A stretch of 64,000 nucleotides of DNA, from the NCBI GenBank assembly GCA_963977495.1, contig CAXBOT010000001.1:434001-498000 (forward strand), in the 5' to 3' direction. The notes under the pieces are model-generated. The model searched no databases and was not told where the DNA came from. It saw only the letters and a program-made list of their open reading frames with translations. A program made the translations under genes and the position numbers. The DNA comes from UBA1672 sp963977495 (GTDB taxonomy: Bacteria > Pseudomonadota > Alphaproteobacteria > Micavibrionales > Micavibrionaceae). Every line of letters begins with the position of its first letter. The stretch's first letter is position 1. Positions 34,577 through 43,964 of the stretch are shown here, in pieces.

Positions 34577-35157
34577 TTAAGGAAGTCCTGATTCTTTATC
34601 GCCAGATACACTGTGCGGTAGATGACTTTGTTATATTCATCAAAGGTAATTTTCCAAAAGAGCACATCTTTTTCGGTGTAATCGGTTTGCTCGACAGGAT
34701 GGACAATAATGTCTGTGCCTTTGAGCATGTCTTGGAATTCCAACATGGCGCGCTTCATATGGTAGGCTGAGGTTACCAAGCGAATGGATTTGATATCATG
34801 CTCCTCAATCCATTCTTTTGCTTCAAGAGCATTGCCGTATGTCGTGGTGGCTTGATGCCCCAAGGTGATGCAGCATTCGGGTAAGGGCGGCGTACCTTTC
34901 CACAAAGCGATAATTTCATTTTGCGTGACCATGTTATGCACGCCTGTGATGAACAGTTCGGGCGCAAGGCCGTTGGCAAATAAAGACAAGCCTGTGCTGA
35001 TGCGGAAATTGCCGCCTGTCAAAACCACAATTGCATCGGTCTTTGTGACCATATCTTGCGGTTTAATGGCGTGGACATTCGATAGGAATGCACCATAGCC
35101 CCCAATCCAGACGATGAGCGTTAAAAACACAAAAATCCTCGATGCTTTTTTTATCAT
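34573..35157 (-). CDS. DUF218 (YdcF/ElyC/SanA-like) membrane protein
   Basis: 194 residues. An N-terminal helix (about 7-25) anchors a DUF218 domain with DAIVVLTGGNFR, ELFITGV, and LVTSAYHMKRAM. Relatives affect peptidoglycan or undecaprenyl-phosphate-related envelope processes. It lies between ftsX (13 bases upstream) and the acyltransferase fusion (4-base overlap), consistent with an envelope role. Confidence 0.85.
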   Translation of the reverse strand: MIKKASRIFVFLTLIVWIGGYGAFLSNVHAIKPQDMVTKTDAIVVLTGGNFRISTGLSLFANGLAPELFITGVHNMVTQNEIIALWKGTPPLPECCITLGHQATTTYGNALEAKEWIEEHDIKSIRLVTSAYHMKRAMLEFQDMLKGTDIIVHPVEQTDYTEKDVLFWKITFDEYNKVIYRTVYLAIKNQDFLK

Positions 35158-35170
35158 TACAGGGTTCTTT

Positions 35171-36187
35171 CTACGGCATCTTAGCCAGTGAACGCAAGAC
35201 CGTTAAATGCGCCGTTAGAATTGTAATCAGTGAAGCCAAAATCGGTATAAGGCACAACGTTACCACACCGAAAACGCCCACTTGGATAACAGGAATCAAG
35301 TCTGTGCCGGAATGACGTGATAGGAAAGTGAAGAAAAACAAAACCACTAAGCCCGCCGCCGTACCGATAACAGCACCTTTCAGTGACAACATCATGGTGT
35401 GTTTTTGGAATTGTTTGGCAATATATTGGTCAGTCGCGCCCATATAATGCAGTAATTCAACATCACTGTGGTGAATAGCAAGGCGTGTACGCACGGCGGA
35501 GGCAATGGCGATTGTTGTTATACTGCCGATGATGATGGCAATGAGAAGGGCAAGTAAGCGCAATGTCCGCGTAAAGTTGATTAAATCAGACAGCCATTCC
35601 TGATGTGTTTCGAGGTTCGCATGTTTTGATATTTTTCTGATATCTTTTTTCAGTGCGTGGATACCGTCCGCATCTATTTTGCGTAGTTCCAGCGCGATTA
35701 AACCGGGCAGGGGAATGTCACCAAGGCTCAAATCATTGCCAATCCACGGTGAAATTAATTCTTGAATTTCCGCATTGCCCAAAACCTCCGCAGATTTGAC
35801 GGAAGGGTGCATAGAGAGCATCGCGTATAAATCCTTGGTTTCTTTCAATACCGTATCTTGCGAAAGGATATGCCCGTCTTTTGTTTCAACTGAAATTTCG
35901 ATTGTGACTTTGTTTTCCAAACCCGATGACCATTTGTTGGTCATGGTATTCAGGGCGAATGTGCCGCTTAAGGCAAGAAAAGCCAGAAAGCTCATCAAGG
36001 CAATCAACAGAATAAGGAATCGCGAATCCTGACTGTTATTTAAGGGCAGGTCATATTGCTGATCTTGCATCGCCCCTTTGAGGGTATTGCCGTATTTATT
36101 ATTGGTCAGCACACCGAACATGCGCGTCTTGGCGCTTGCGACCTTGCCGGATATTGCCCCAATAGAAGATTTTATTTTAGAAAACAT
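35171..36187 (-). CDS. ftsX: Cell division protein FtsX
   Basis: 338 residues from the ATG at 36187, 11 bases inside the end of ftsE; a start at 36241 would add 18 residues lying well within ftsE. The protein has one N-terminal and three C-terminal transmembrane helices with a periplasmic domain of about 120 residues between them, as in FtsX. With FtsE it forms an ABC-type complex that activates peptidoglycan hydrolases at the septum. Confidence 0.9.
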   Translation of the reverse strand: MFSKIKSSIGAISGKVASAKTRMFGVLTNNKYGNTLKGAMQDQQYDLPLNNSQDSRFLILLIALMSFLAFLALSGTFALNTMTNKWSSGLENKVTIEISVETKDGHILSQDTVLKETKDLYAMLSMHPSVKSAEVLGNAEIQELISPWIGNDLSLGDIPLPGLIALELRKIDADGIHALKKDIRKISKHANLETHQEWLSDLINFTRTLRLLALLIAIIIGSITTIAIASAVRTRLAIHHSDVELLHYMGATDQYIAKQFQKHTMMLSLKGAVIGTAAGLVVLFFFTFLSRHSGTDLIPVIQVGVFGVVTLCLIPILASLITILTAHLTVLRSLAKMP

Positions 36188-36875
36188 GGCGGATCTTCTT
36201 TGTTTGGGTGGAACGATCATCCTGCGTGAGTTCGCCATCAATCAATGTCAAACAGGGGTGGCCGAATTGCTCAATAATATTGGGGTTGTGCGTGGCAATG
36301 ACAATGGTCGTGCCCATACGGTTTAACTGTTCAAACAAACCCATCAGGCGAAAACCGATTTCATCGTCTAGGTTTCCCGTTGGTTCATCCGCGAGTAATA
36401 ATTTAGGCCGTCCGATTACGGCGCGCGCAATGGCGACCCGTTGTTGTTGTCCGCCGGATAATTTTTTAGGCAAATGTTCCTTATGTTTACCCAACCCCAC
36501 CCAATCAAGCAGTTCATTCACATGGTTTTTGATTTCATCTTCGGGGCGACCAAGGATGCGTAAGGGCAGGGCAACGTTATCAAAGGCCGAAAGATGCGCT
36601 AAAAGGCGGAAGTCCTGAAACACGACACCGATGCGTTGGCGTAATGTAAATAGGGCACTGCGCTTTGCTGCGGCGATGTCTTGATCAAACATTGTGATTT
36701 TTCCCTTTGTTGGGATATTTCCCAAATACATCAGGGTGGTCAATGATGTTTTCCCCGCGCCGCTTGGTCCGGTCAGGAAATGATACGATCCCGCCGCAAG
36801 CGTAAAGTTGATGTTACGGAGAATATCTTCACCGTCTTCATCATATCGAAAATAAACATCGTCAAATTTAATCAA
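36177..36875 (-). CDS. ftsE: Cell division ATP-binding protein FtsE
   Basis: 232 residues. Walker A GPSGAGKTS at about 37-45, signature LSGGQQQRVAIARA, Walker B LLLADEPTG and a switch His in IATHN. FtsE is the ATPase of the FtsEX complex. It follows a secreted helical protein gene by 30 bases and overlaps ftsX by 11. Confidence 0.96.
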   Translation of the reverse strand: MIKFDDVYFRYDEDGEDILRNINFTLAAGSYHFLTGPSGAGKTSLTTLMYLGNIPTKGKITMFDQDIAAAKRSALFTLRQRIGVVFQDFRLLAHLSAFDNVALPLRILGRPEDEIKNHVNELLDWVGLGKHKEHLPKKLSGGQQQRVAIARAVIGRPKLLLADEPTGNLDDEIGFRLMGLFEQLNRMGTTIVIATHNPNIIEQFGHPCLTLIDGELTQDDRSTQTKKIRHVF

Positions 36876-36905
36876 AAGACATACTCACTAGGTGCTCTTT
36901 GGGTT

Positions 36906-37673
36906 TCAAGGCTGCTGGATGCGTTCGCGAGGCTTTTGTTGATCCAACAGGTATTGAATGGCTTGCCCCTTCTTATACGCGTTTGTAATGGCGTTCGCGG
37001 CGCTATAGGCATCTTCATATTGTTTGTTGTCAGATAAGATTTTCGAAATCGTTTCATACGCTTTGTTACGGAATGACAGGCTTTCGATTTTATCAATGCT
37101 GATCTTGGCAGATTTAAAGTCACCTTTTTCTGCCTGTATTTCCGCGGTTTCACCATAAGCCTTGTGTTGAAGCGCGGCGTTTTTCATGTCTTCCGTGGTT
37201 TTCCACGCGCCTTCATTGTCACCGGCAAAGGCTTGTGACATGGCGATATATGTCAGGGCAATGCCACGCGATGGCGGGTGCATGATACTGTCCGCTTTTA
37301 CGCGGAGCTTCGCAAACTTCTTGGTCAATTCTTCGGGGCTGTCTTTGTAATTGGCAAGGGTCATGCCGATGCCGCGTATGGTCATGGCTTTGGTATCGGG
37401 TGTTTCGATCAGGTCAAAGATAACCAGCGCACGGTCAAAGTTGCCTTCAAAGGCGAGCGTCTTGACGATCTCGCGATAGGTTTGATCTTTCCACGCGGTG
37501 TTATCAATGTCGGCGGCATTGGTAATCATTTGCTCCAAAACACATGACCTGTCTTTTGTCGGGCATTGTTCTGCTGCCTGTGCTTGGGTTGGGATTGTTA
37601 CGGCGGTGACCAGTAAAAACAAAATGGCGCGTAAAAAAACGTCTGTCTTGCGATAGCTCTTAAAGTGATACAT
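36906..37673 (-). CDS. Secreted helical-repeat protein upstream of ftsE
   Basis: 255 residues from the ATG at 37673, which has AGGA eight bases upstream. A signal peptide (cleavage likely after TQAQA) is followed by repeated helical hairpins of about 35 residues with MTIRGIGMTLA, IALTYIAMSQA and similar blocks, resembling TPR or Sel1-like solenoids. Two Cys lie just after the signal. Function unknown; linkage to ftsEX suggests an envelope role. Confidence 0.75.
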   Translation of the reverse strand: MYHFKSYRKTDVFLRAILFLLVTAVTIPTQAQAAEQCPTKDRSCVLEQMITNAADIDNTAWKDQTYREIVKTLAFEGNFDRALVIFDLIETPDTKAMTIRGIGMTLANYKDSPEELTKKFAKLRVKADSIMHPPSRGIALTYIAMSQAFAGDNEGAWKTTEDMKNAALQHKAYGETAEIQAEKGDFKSAKISIDKIESLSFRNKAYETISKILSDNKQYEDAYSAANAITNAYKKGQAIQYLLDQQKPRERIQQP

Positions 37674-37750
37674 ATTAAATATCCTGCGTATTTTCATGTG
37701 ACCTATATTTATTACTAGACGCACACCGGAAAGAGAAGAACCCTATTACA

Positions 37751-38707
37751 ATGATTCTGACTTGTCCCAATTGTTATAGTCAATTTAATGTCGATGCGGC
37801 CACAATTGGCAATGCCGGACGCAATGTGCGGTGCTCTGCCTGTAAAGAAGTTTGGTTTGAAGTCGGTGATGATGACAGCTTTGATAATTTGGTTGAATCA
37901 CTTGTTGAAGAATCTGTGGATATCTTTGACGACGAGGAGGTTGAGGAGCAAGACATACAAGAAGGCACCACAACAGATACAAAAAGCGATGATGATGAAA
38001 CCGCTGTTGGGGATATTCCGGAAGCGATTAAACCGCAGGATCACGAAGGCCCGAACACAGACCATGACGGTAATACCGATAAAAGCAAAACGGCATCTTA
38101 TGCAATTGCCGCGTGTGTGTTTGTGTTGGTGCTGGTGTATTTATTGTTATCCAGCAGCTCTATGATGCGCACACATCCATCTATGCAGGCATTTTATGCA
38201 TTGTTCGGTATTCACATGGAACTGCCGACGAGTGTTACATTTGCAAAAATAACAGCCGTTCATGCCGATGGCGCCGTTGATGTGAAGGGTAACATTGTTA
38301 ATCTTAGCGAGGCGCCGCAAACATTGCGCATGATGGAGCTGACCGTACTTGGTAAGGATCAGCAAGTGCTCGCCAAATGGTATGCAACCCCGCCCAAAGC
38401 GATTTTGAAGGCTCAGGAAACGGTTGAATTTTCTTCTAAAACACCATTTGGGGACGCAGCGGAGGCCGGTGAGGCAGAACATGATGCAGAGGGTGAAGCA
38501 TCTCACGGCGATGCGGGGGCTGTTCCACAAAGCGCGGAGCACGTCACGGAAAGCGACCAAGATGATGGTAATAAATATATACGGGTCAGGTTTGTTTTAA
38601 GCCCGCGCTTGGTGCTCTCTAAAACTGACGAAGAAGTCGCCGAAAATACTCCAACTCCTCACGAGGGCGAGAGCGATCACCCGAACGATCACGAAGCATC
38701 TTTATAA
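37751..38707 (+). CDS. MJ0042 zinc-ribbon, DUF3426-like membrane protein
   Basis: 318 residues. Residues 4-31 form a zinc ribbon (CPNC and CSAC pairs around Cys4, Cys7, and Cys25-28 region). A long acidic stretch follows, then one transmembrane helix (about 117-137, IAACVFVLVLVYLLL) and a C-terminal beta-rich domain like DUF3426. Genes of this kind lie divergent from ftsEX in many alphaproteobacteria. The last 89 bases overlap the 3-prime end of the convergent TIGR02302 gene. Confidence 0.85.
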   Translation: MILTCPNCYSQFNVDAATIGNAGRNVRCSACKEVWFEVGDDDSFDNLVESLVEESVDIFDDEEVEEQDIQEGTTTDTKSDDDETAVGDIPEAIKPQDHEGPNTDHDGNTDKSKTASYAIAACVFVLVLVYLLLSSSSMMRTHPSMQAFYALFGIHMELPTSVTFAKITAVHADGAVDVKGNIVNLSEAPQTLRMMELTVLGKDQQVLAKWYATPPKAILKAQETVEFSSKTPFGDAAEAGEAEHDAEGEASHGDAGAVPQSAEHVTESDQDDGNKYIRVRFVLSPRLVLSKTDEEVAENTPTPHEGESDHPNDHEASL

Positions 38708-41588
38708 TATCATCAACGCGTTTCTTTTGCAGTTGATCGGGGACTTCGACCTTTGAGTCTGTTGTATTACCGTTTCCGTCTTCATCATAGGATCTGCCAA
38801 GCGGATCAAATTTTTGCCCGAAGCCACTCATCCCAACACCGATCATTTGCTGCATACGTTGTTTGAATTGCTGTGCCAAATCTTCCTGCGCGTCTTTTAA
38901 ATATTGAACGGCTTGATCTTGATGGGGCAGGGAACCTTTCGGGTCGTTTTCACCCAAAGCCTCGGCAGAGCCGCGCATTTCCTGCTCTGCCATGCCCATT
39001 TTCTCTGGAACATCATCCAGCTTTTCTGCAGCGTCCATCATAATCTGTCCCAAGACATAACGCAGCGCATCTTGCTCGGCTTTATTTTGTGCGGTGTCAA
39101 CGCCGCTGTCACTTTGTCCTGTCGCGTTGTCGTTCTTGCCGTTGGCTTGTTGTTGCTGTTTTTCGCCGCCACTCTTTTTATCGTCACTATTTTGTGATGG
39201 GGAACCGTTCGGCTGGCTTTCCTGTTTTTGCGCATCTTGCTTTTTGTTGTTAGAGGGCTGCTTGCTTCCTTCTTTTGCCGCTTCCTTATCGGCTGTTTCT
39301 GGCGGTGGGGGAACCATATCCATGCCGAAATCCTTGAGCATTTTTTCCAATGTCGGCAAGTCGCGCGGCGTCATAGTGCTTTTTTGTCTTTGCTGTGCGT
39401 TGCTTTTGGTGTCTTGCTTTTCGGCCTGTTCTTGCGTTTGTTCGATCAGGGATTCTTGGCGTTCGATTAATTGCTGAAGCTCGTTCACCCCCTCACGCAT
39501 GGCCTGCATATCCTTCGGAAGCTGCGCGCCCTTAGATGAATCCATCATATCCATCATGCGTTGGAGCTGTGACATGAGCTCTTGTGCTTTTTGCTCATCA
39601 CCGTCGCGCATGGCTTGCTCGATTTCTTCCATCATTTTTGACAGCGTGTCGGGGGAAATAAATTCACCGAAATTCTCGGCGGAAAATGTTGGAAAATCTT
39701 CGCCGTTTTCCATGCGTTTTTGCATATCACGTTGTTTCTCTGCGAAGTAGTTGCCCATTTTTTCGCGTAAATTATCCATCAATTTACTGATTTCATCTTG
39801 GCTGGCATTGGGATCACGCATAGCATTTTCAAGTGCGCGCTGGGCATCTTGTAATTCACGCATGGCCAATGAAAGGTCGCCTTCCTCCACCGACAGTGCG
39901 GTGTACCATAACAGATTGATAACCTCTTTTGCGGCTTGGAGCCTTTGTTTCTCGGGCATTTTGTCATTGAACAGCAAGCGTGACCTGGCAACGCGAATGG
40001 CCAGATATATGGTTGGGTTGTTTTGGAAATAATCCGGCGCGTTGAGCAGGGTTTCAAGGTTTGTCGCAATGTCTTCGAAGCTGCCAGTATAATCCCAAGC
40101 CAAACGCTTACGCATCGCGATCAATGATTTCGCCATAGGGTGTTCGAAAATACGTTCGGGAAGCGTCAATTTTATTTGTTTAAGCGTGGCAACCTGGCCT
40201 TTTTGATCGATGGCCTCATAGGTGAAGGTCACAGGCAGGCCCGCCCATGTGTGCCATGTCATATCATATATGGGCGAGATTTTAAAATCTACACCAGGCT
40301 GTGACATAACAAGCCGCATTTCCTCGGCAGGTTCTCCCAATGGGCGGTCAATCACGATATCATCAAGGTGCATCGTCATGCGCAGGTCTTTGACGCCGTA
40401 ATCATCTTTAACAATCAACGGAAAGCGTATCTGGTTGTTGTCTAAAGCTTCATAACGCTGATCATCTGTTATTTCAGGCGCTTCGGCGAGTGTTGTATCG
40501 TTGTTTTCGGCTGCCTGAGCGTCTGGCTCTTCTTCTTCTGTGTCGTTGGCGGCGCTTTGTTCATCGTCTTGGACAGCTTCATCCGCATCATCCTGTGCAT
40601 CTGTATCAAAGGCGGGGGCGGATGTTTCTGTATCATTTCCTTCAGTATCACTTTTGCTGGTCTTTATATCGCTTCGGATTTCGGGGGGCGTATCTTTGAT
40701 ATAGTGATAGTTCCAGCGCGCACGCGGAATAAAGGCTTGTGTGACGTTGATCGATGTGCCGTCTTCTATCGTGGTTTCGATGCCATACAGCCCCGAACCA
40801 AGATGCGTCATTGTGATGTTTTGATCGCCATTATGAAGATGCGGCGCGAAATACGAACCGAAGACACTGTGGGTACGGATGCGTATCGTGCTGCCCTCAG
40901 GGATATCCAATGTCTTATTATGCGTGCCGTAGCCTGCAATGTGGATTTGCGGAACTTGCGTGTAATCTGGGGGCTTGATCCAAATATTGGTGCTCTGTCC
41001 TTGGGAAAGAGCGTATGACGGGCTGACGGGAATTAGGCCGGTGAAGATTCTCTCTTTCCACAACGGGCCGGAAACCATAAGGCCGGATAAGAATAACAGC
41101 ACAGCCACGTAACGTAGGGCGCTCGGGTCTTTGCGTGAGAGGAGCGGCTTTATTCTTGGTGCTTTGAGGTTTTTAAATGACAGTAGGCTTTGCTTTTGCG
41201 CATTGTTCCACAAATCGCGCGTATCATGCTTTTTCGGATTGGCGAGGTGATCTTCGGTCAGGGCGATTTGCCCTTGTGGTAAGGCGCTGGTTTTTTCGAT
41301 TCTGTGATCTAAACCTTTGGTGTCAGGAAAGCGGAAGCTTAGAATGTCTTTTTTAAACAGATAGATAAAACCGATAACGAAAGCTAGACTGCTGAGTACG
41401 CTGACAGTTTGTCCGAAAAAGGACGGCAGGCTGAGCATCCATAAACCAAAGAAGAGCAAGACCCAGAAAAACAAACGCCAGCTATGTAAGATCAAGGATT
41501 CCGTACTTAAGATACGAAAAGTCTTGCTTCGCTTTTTGGCAAGCGCAGCAAGATAGGGTCTGTTCTTTTGATCGAGTGGGTCAAGCAT
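38619..41588 (-). CDS. TIGR02302 family (DUF4175) membrane protein
   Basis: 989 residues. Two or three N-terminal helices (about 35-75 and 155-175) precede a large periplasmic part, an acidic low-complexity region (about 310-370), coiled-coil segments rich in Met and Gln (about 600-720), a Gln/Asn/Lys-rich stretch and a conserved C-terminal end with RRLLRQF. This matches the alphaproteobacterial TIGR02302 family, of unknown function. It lies 75 bases downstream of lysA, the usual place. Confidence 0.88.
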   Translation of the reverse strand: MLDPLDQKNRPYLAALAKKRSKTFRILSTESLILHSWRLFFWVLLFFGLWMLSLPSFFGQTVSVLSSLAFVIGFIYLFKKDILSFRFPDTKGLDHRIEKTSALPQGQIALTEDHLANPKKHDTRDLWNNAQKQSLLSFKNLKAPRIKPLLSRKDPSALRYVAVLLFLSGLMVSGPLWKERIFTGLIPVSPSYALSQGQSTNIWIKPPDYTQVPQIHIAGYGTHNKTLDIPEGSTIRIRTHSVFGSYFAPHLHNGDQNITMTHLGSGLYGIETTIEDGTSINVTQAFIPRARWNYHYIKDTPPEIRSDIKTSKSDTEGNDTETSAPAFDTDAQDDADEAVQDDEQSAANDTEEEEPDAQAAENNDTTLAEAPEITDDQRYEALDNNQIRFPLIVKDDYGVKDLRMTMHLDDIVIDRPLGEPAEEMRLVMSQPGVDFKISPIYDMTWHTWAGLPVTFTYEAIDQKGQVATLKQIKLTLPERIFEHPMAKSLIAMRKRLAWDYTGSFEDIATNLETLLNAPDYFQNNPTIYLAIRVARSRLLFNDKMPEKQRLQAAKEVINLLWYTALSVEEGDLSLAMRELQDAQRALENAMRDPNASQDEISKLMDNLREKMGNYFAEKQRDMQKRMENGEDFPTFSAENFGEFISPDTLSKMMEEIEQAMRDGDEQKAQELMSQLQRMMDMMDSSKGAQLPKDMQAMREGVNELQQLIERQESLIEQTQEQAEKQDTKSNAQQRQKSTMTPRDLPTLEKMLKDFGMDMVPPPPETADKEAAKEGSKQPSNNKKQDAQKQESQPNGSPSQNSDDKKSGGEKQQQQANGKNDNATGQSDSGVDTAQNKAEQDALRYVLGQIMMDAAEKLDDVPEKMGMAEQEMRGSAEALGENDPKGSLPHQDQAVQYLKDAQEDLAQQFKQRMQQMIGVGMSGFGQKFDPLGRSYDEDGNGNTTDSKVEVPDQLQKKRVDDIIKMLRDRSGDRSRPREELEYFRRLLRQF

Positions 41589-41663
41589 GGCTAGAGGATA
41601 TCTCGTTTTTTATGATAACCCAAGATTTTCCACATAATAAACGGTCTTTTCCCATTAGTTTTT

Positions 41664-42950
41664 TTAAAGCCAGTCAGGAATGCTTTCGCGTGCCATGAGC
41701 TCATCAATGGTTTGGCCTTTGCCAATCACGGCAACCTTATCACCATCCACCAAAATTTCCGGCGGCATGGGGCGACTGTTATAATTGGATGCCATGGCAA
41801 AGCCATATGCGCCTGCTGATTGTATGGCGACGATATCGCCTTTATTCACAGCATTGATTTCGCGGTTTTTCGCAAAGATGTCACCGCTCTCGCAAATCGG
41901 CCCGACAATGTCATAGGTACGTTTTTCAGTGTTGTGACCCAGCACGGGGCGAATGCCGTGATAGGCTTCGTATAATGTCGGGCGGATTAAGTCATTCATG
42001 CCCGCATCCAGCACAATAAATTCTCTGGATGGTGTCTGTTTGATATATTGCGTGCGTGCAAGAAGAACGCCTGCGTTCCCAACCATATAACGTCCGGGCT
42101 CCATCTGAATCTTTGTATCCAGCGGCAGGATGATATCACGAACCCACGCGGCATATTCATTAAGATCAAGCAGGTTTTCATCATTATAGACAATGGGAAA
42201 ACCGCCGCCAATATCAAGGTGGGTGATGCTATGTCCTGCTGCGCGCAGTGTTTGAACAAGCTCTGCCAGTTTTTCAAAACCGGGTTTGAAGGCTTCAGCT
42301 TGCGCGATTTGTGAGCCGATATGAATCGAAACCCCAACCGGATTGACGTGATCTAAGGTTTCGGCGCGTGCGTATAGTGCAACGATATCTTGCGCGGTAT
42401 TGCCGAATTTATCTTCCTTGCGCCCCGTAGAGATTTTGTTATGGCCGCCGCCTGTAATATTCGGGTTCAAACGGAACACGACATCGGCGACTTTGCCCAT
42501 GGTTTGGGCATAATGATTGATGTTATCCAATTCATCAGGCGATTCTATATTGAATTGCAGGATTCCTGCATCCAAACAGGCTTTGATTTCAGTTTCATTT
42601 TTACCAAAGCTGGTCGAGATTATTTGATTTCCCTGAAAGCCTGCTTTTAACCCTCTGGCGAGCTCTCCTTCGGACACAATTTCAAGGCCGCTGCCCAGTT
42701 CCTTTAGAACTTTGAGAATGGCAATGTTGGAATTGGCTTTACAGGCATAACATAAAAGGGGCTGACGATCAGCGGGCAGAGCTTTTTCCATGGCTGCTTT
42801 TAAGGCATTATATTGTGCACGAATAACCGACGCGCTGTATACATAAGCGGGTGTGCCATATTGATCTGCGATATCCAGTAACGACACGCCATCTGCGTGC
42901 AAGACGCCGTTATGCTCATAAAAACCGTGTTGGGTGTCACTCATAACCAT
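41664..42950 (-). CDS. lysA: Diaminopimelate decarboxylase
   Basis: 428 residues. The PLP Lys is Lys71 in CYACKANSN; other blocks are HIGSQI, DIGGGFP, EPGRYMVGNAG and GAYGFAMASNYN. It makes L-lysine from meso-diaminopimelate. A start at 42944 (AGGA nine bases upstream) is as likely as that at 42950. It follows the lipoprotein gene by five bases, the usual lptM-lysA pairing. Confidence 0.97.
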   Translation of the reverse strand: MVMSDTQHGFYEHNGVLHADGVSLLDIADQYGTPAYVYSASVIRAQYNALKAAMEKALPADRQPLLCYACKANSNIAILKVLKELGSGLEIVSEGELARGLKAGFQGNQIISTSFGKNETEIKACLDAGILQFNIESPDELDNINHYAQTMGKVADVVFRLNPNITGGGHNKISTGRKEDKFGNTAQDIVALYARAETLDHVNPVGVSIHIGSQIAQAEAFKPGFEKLAELVQTLRAAGHSITHLDIGGGFPIVYNDENLLDLNEYAAWVRDIILPLDTKIQMEPGRYMVGNAGVLLARTQYIKQTPSREFIVLDAGMNDLIRPTLYEAYHGIRPVLGHNTEKRTYDIVGPICESGDIFAKNREINAVNKGDIVAIQSAGAYGFAMASNYNSRPMPPEILVDGDKVAVIGKGQTIDELMARESIPDWL

Positions 42951-42955
42951 AGATC

Positions 42956-43138
42956 CTAAAGATTCTTATTTTCCAAGCCCGGCTTTGGGTCGGTTGATAA
43001 ATCGGGGTAGGTGCTTGGGAACGTGTCGTGCTGCGCGCCGTTGGGCGGATCGACATAAGGTGGCTTAATACCGCATGAGCTTAGCAATAGGGCATTTACA
43101 CACAACAGAATATATATAGAATGGTGTCGTATCTTCAT
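42956..43138 (-). CDS. lptM: LptM-like small lipoprotein
   Basis: 60 residues. A short signal with lipobox LLSSC gives a lipidated Cys at about residue 22, followed by GIKPPYVDPP, like the CGxKGPL-type N-terminus of LptM/YifL. LptM helps mature the LptDE translocon in E. coli. The gene directly precedes lysA, a conserved arrangement (lptM-dapF in E. coli; lptM-lysA in alphaproteobacteria). Confidence 0.82.
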   Translation of the reverse strand: MKIRHHSIYILLCVNALLLSSCGIKPPYVDPPNGAQHDTFPSTYPDLSTDPKPGLENKNL

Positions 43139-43245
43139 TTTTCAAGTCCAATTAAGAGTATATTCTATGTATCGTGGAATAGACAAAAAGAAAACCCTTA
43201 AAGCAAAACCGATACACAGTTAACAGAAGTTGAGAGCCGTTCATC

Positions 43246-43842
43246 ATGTCAGACTACAAAACGCCGTTCCAAAAATATTTTGTATTTGTTGGGGTGTTCT
43301 TTGTTTTGATTGTTGCGATTTTTGCGACTTGGATGCGCGATCAGATTGCCTTTGATAAGCTCGAGGCGCAAGCAATGCAGCGGTTTAAACATTATAAAGT
43401 GTATGATCGAGACACATATCTGCCGCAATTAAAGGTTGCATCCCCTAATGGGAAGATGGTCAATATTATTGACGGACAACATTATACGGTTTTGAATATA
43501 TGGGCGACATGGTGCGCGCCCTGCGTGTCAGAGCTGCCATCACTGTCGCGGCTTGATTATATTTTGTCTTTTGAAAAGAAGTGGCGCGTTATCGCTGTTT
43601 CAATTGACAACCCTAAGGATGTTGAAAAGGTTATTGAGTTTACAAAACAGCGAAATTTGCGGGAACTTGCCGGATATCAAGATATTCATCGAGAATTGCA
43701 AAAAGCTATCAAGATCAAGGCTGTTCCCATGACATTGATACTCGATAGAAACGGAAAAATACTTTATGAGATCTATGGCGATGCCTTATGGCATGAATCA
43801 AGTATTGTTTCGTTGCTGCGCCATATCGATTTTACCGAATGA
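43246..43842 (+). CDS. TlpA-like thiol:disulfide oxidoreductase
   Basis: 198 residues. An N-terminal helix (about 11-29) anchors a thioredoxin domain with active site WATWCAPC, Cys90 and Cys93, and the cis-Pro in AVPMTLI. TlpA-like proteins reduce periplasmic disulfides, for example during cytochrome c maturation. It is divergent from lptM by 107 bases, and alone on its strand until the pentapeptide gene. Confidence 0.87.
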   Translation: MSDYKTPFQKYFVFVGVFFVLIVAIFATWMRDQIAFDKLEAQAMQRFKHYKVYDRDTYLPQLKVASPNGKMVNIIDGQHYTVLNIWATWCAPCVSELPSLSRLDYILSFEKKWRVIAVSIDNPKDVEKVIEFTKQRNLRELAGYQDIHRELQKAIKIKAVPMTLILDRNGKILYEIYGDALWHESSIVSLLRHIDFTE

Positions 43843-43964
43843 TACTGATCTCCCGTAATTTGAATTTTGCGTTATAAAAATTGCATTCATACGTATTTTG
43901 TTAAGGTTATGAGTGCTAATCTGTGTTCTAAGGGTTATATTTTAAAACGTGAGGTTGTGCTTAT

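Noticed and set aside
39094..39477. Cys/Leu-rich frame opposite the TIGR02302 gene
   Set aside because: It is the reverse strand of a Gln/Lys/Asn-rich coding stretch, with no start signal or plausible protein composition.
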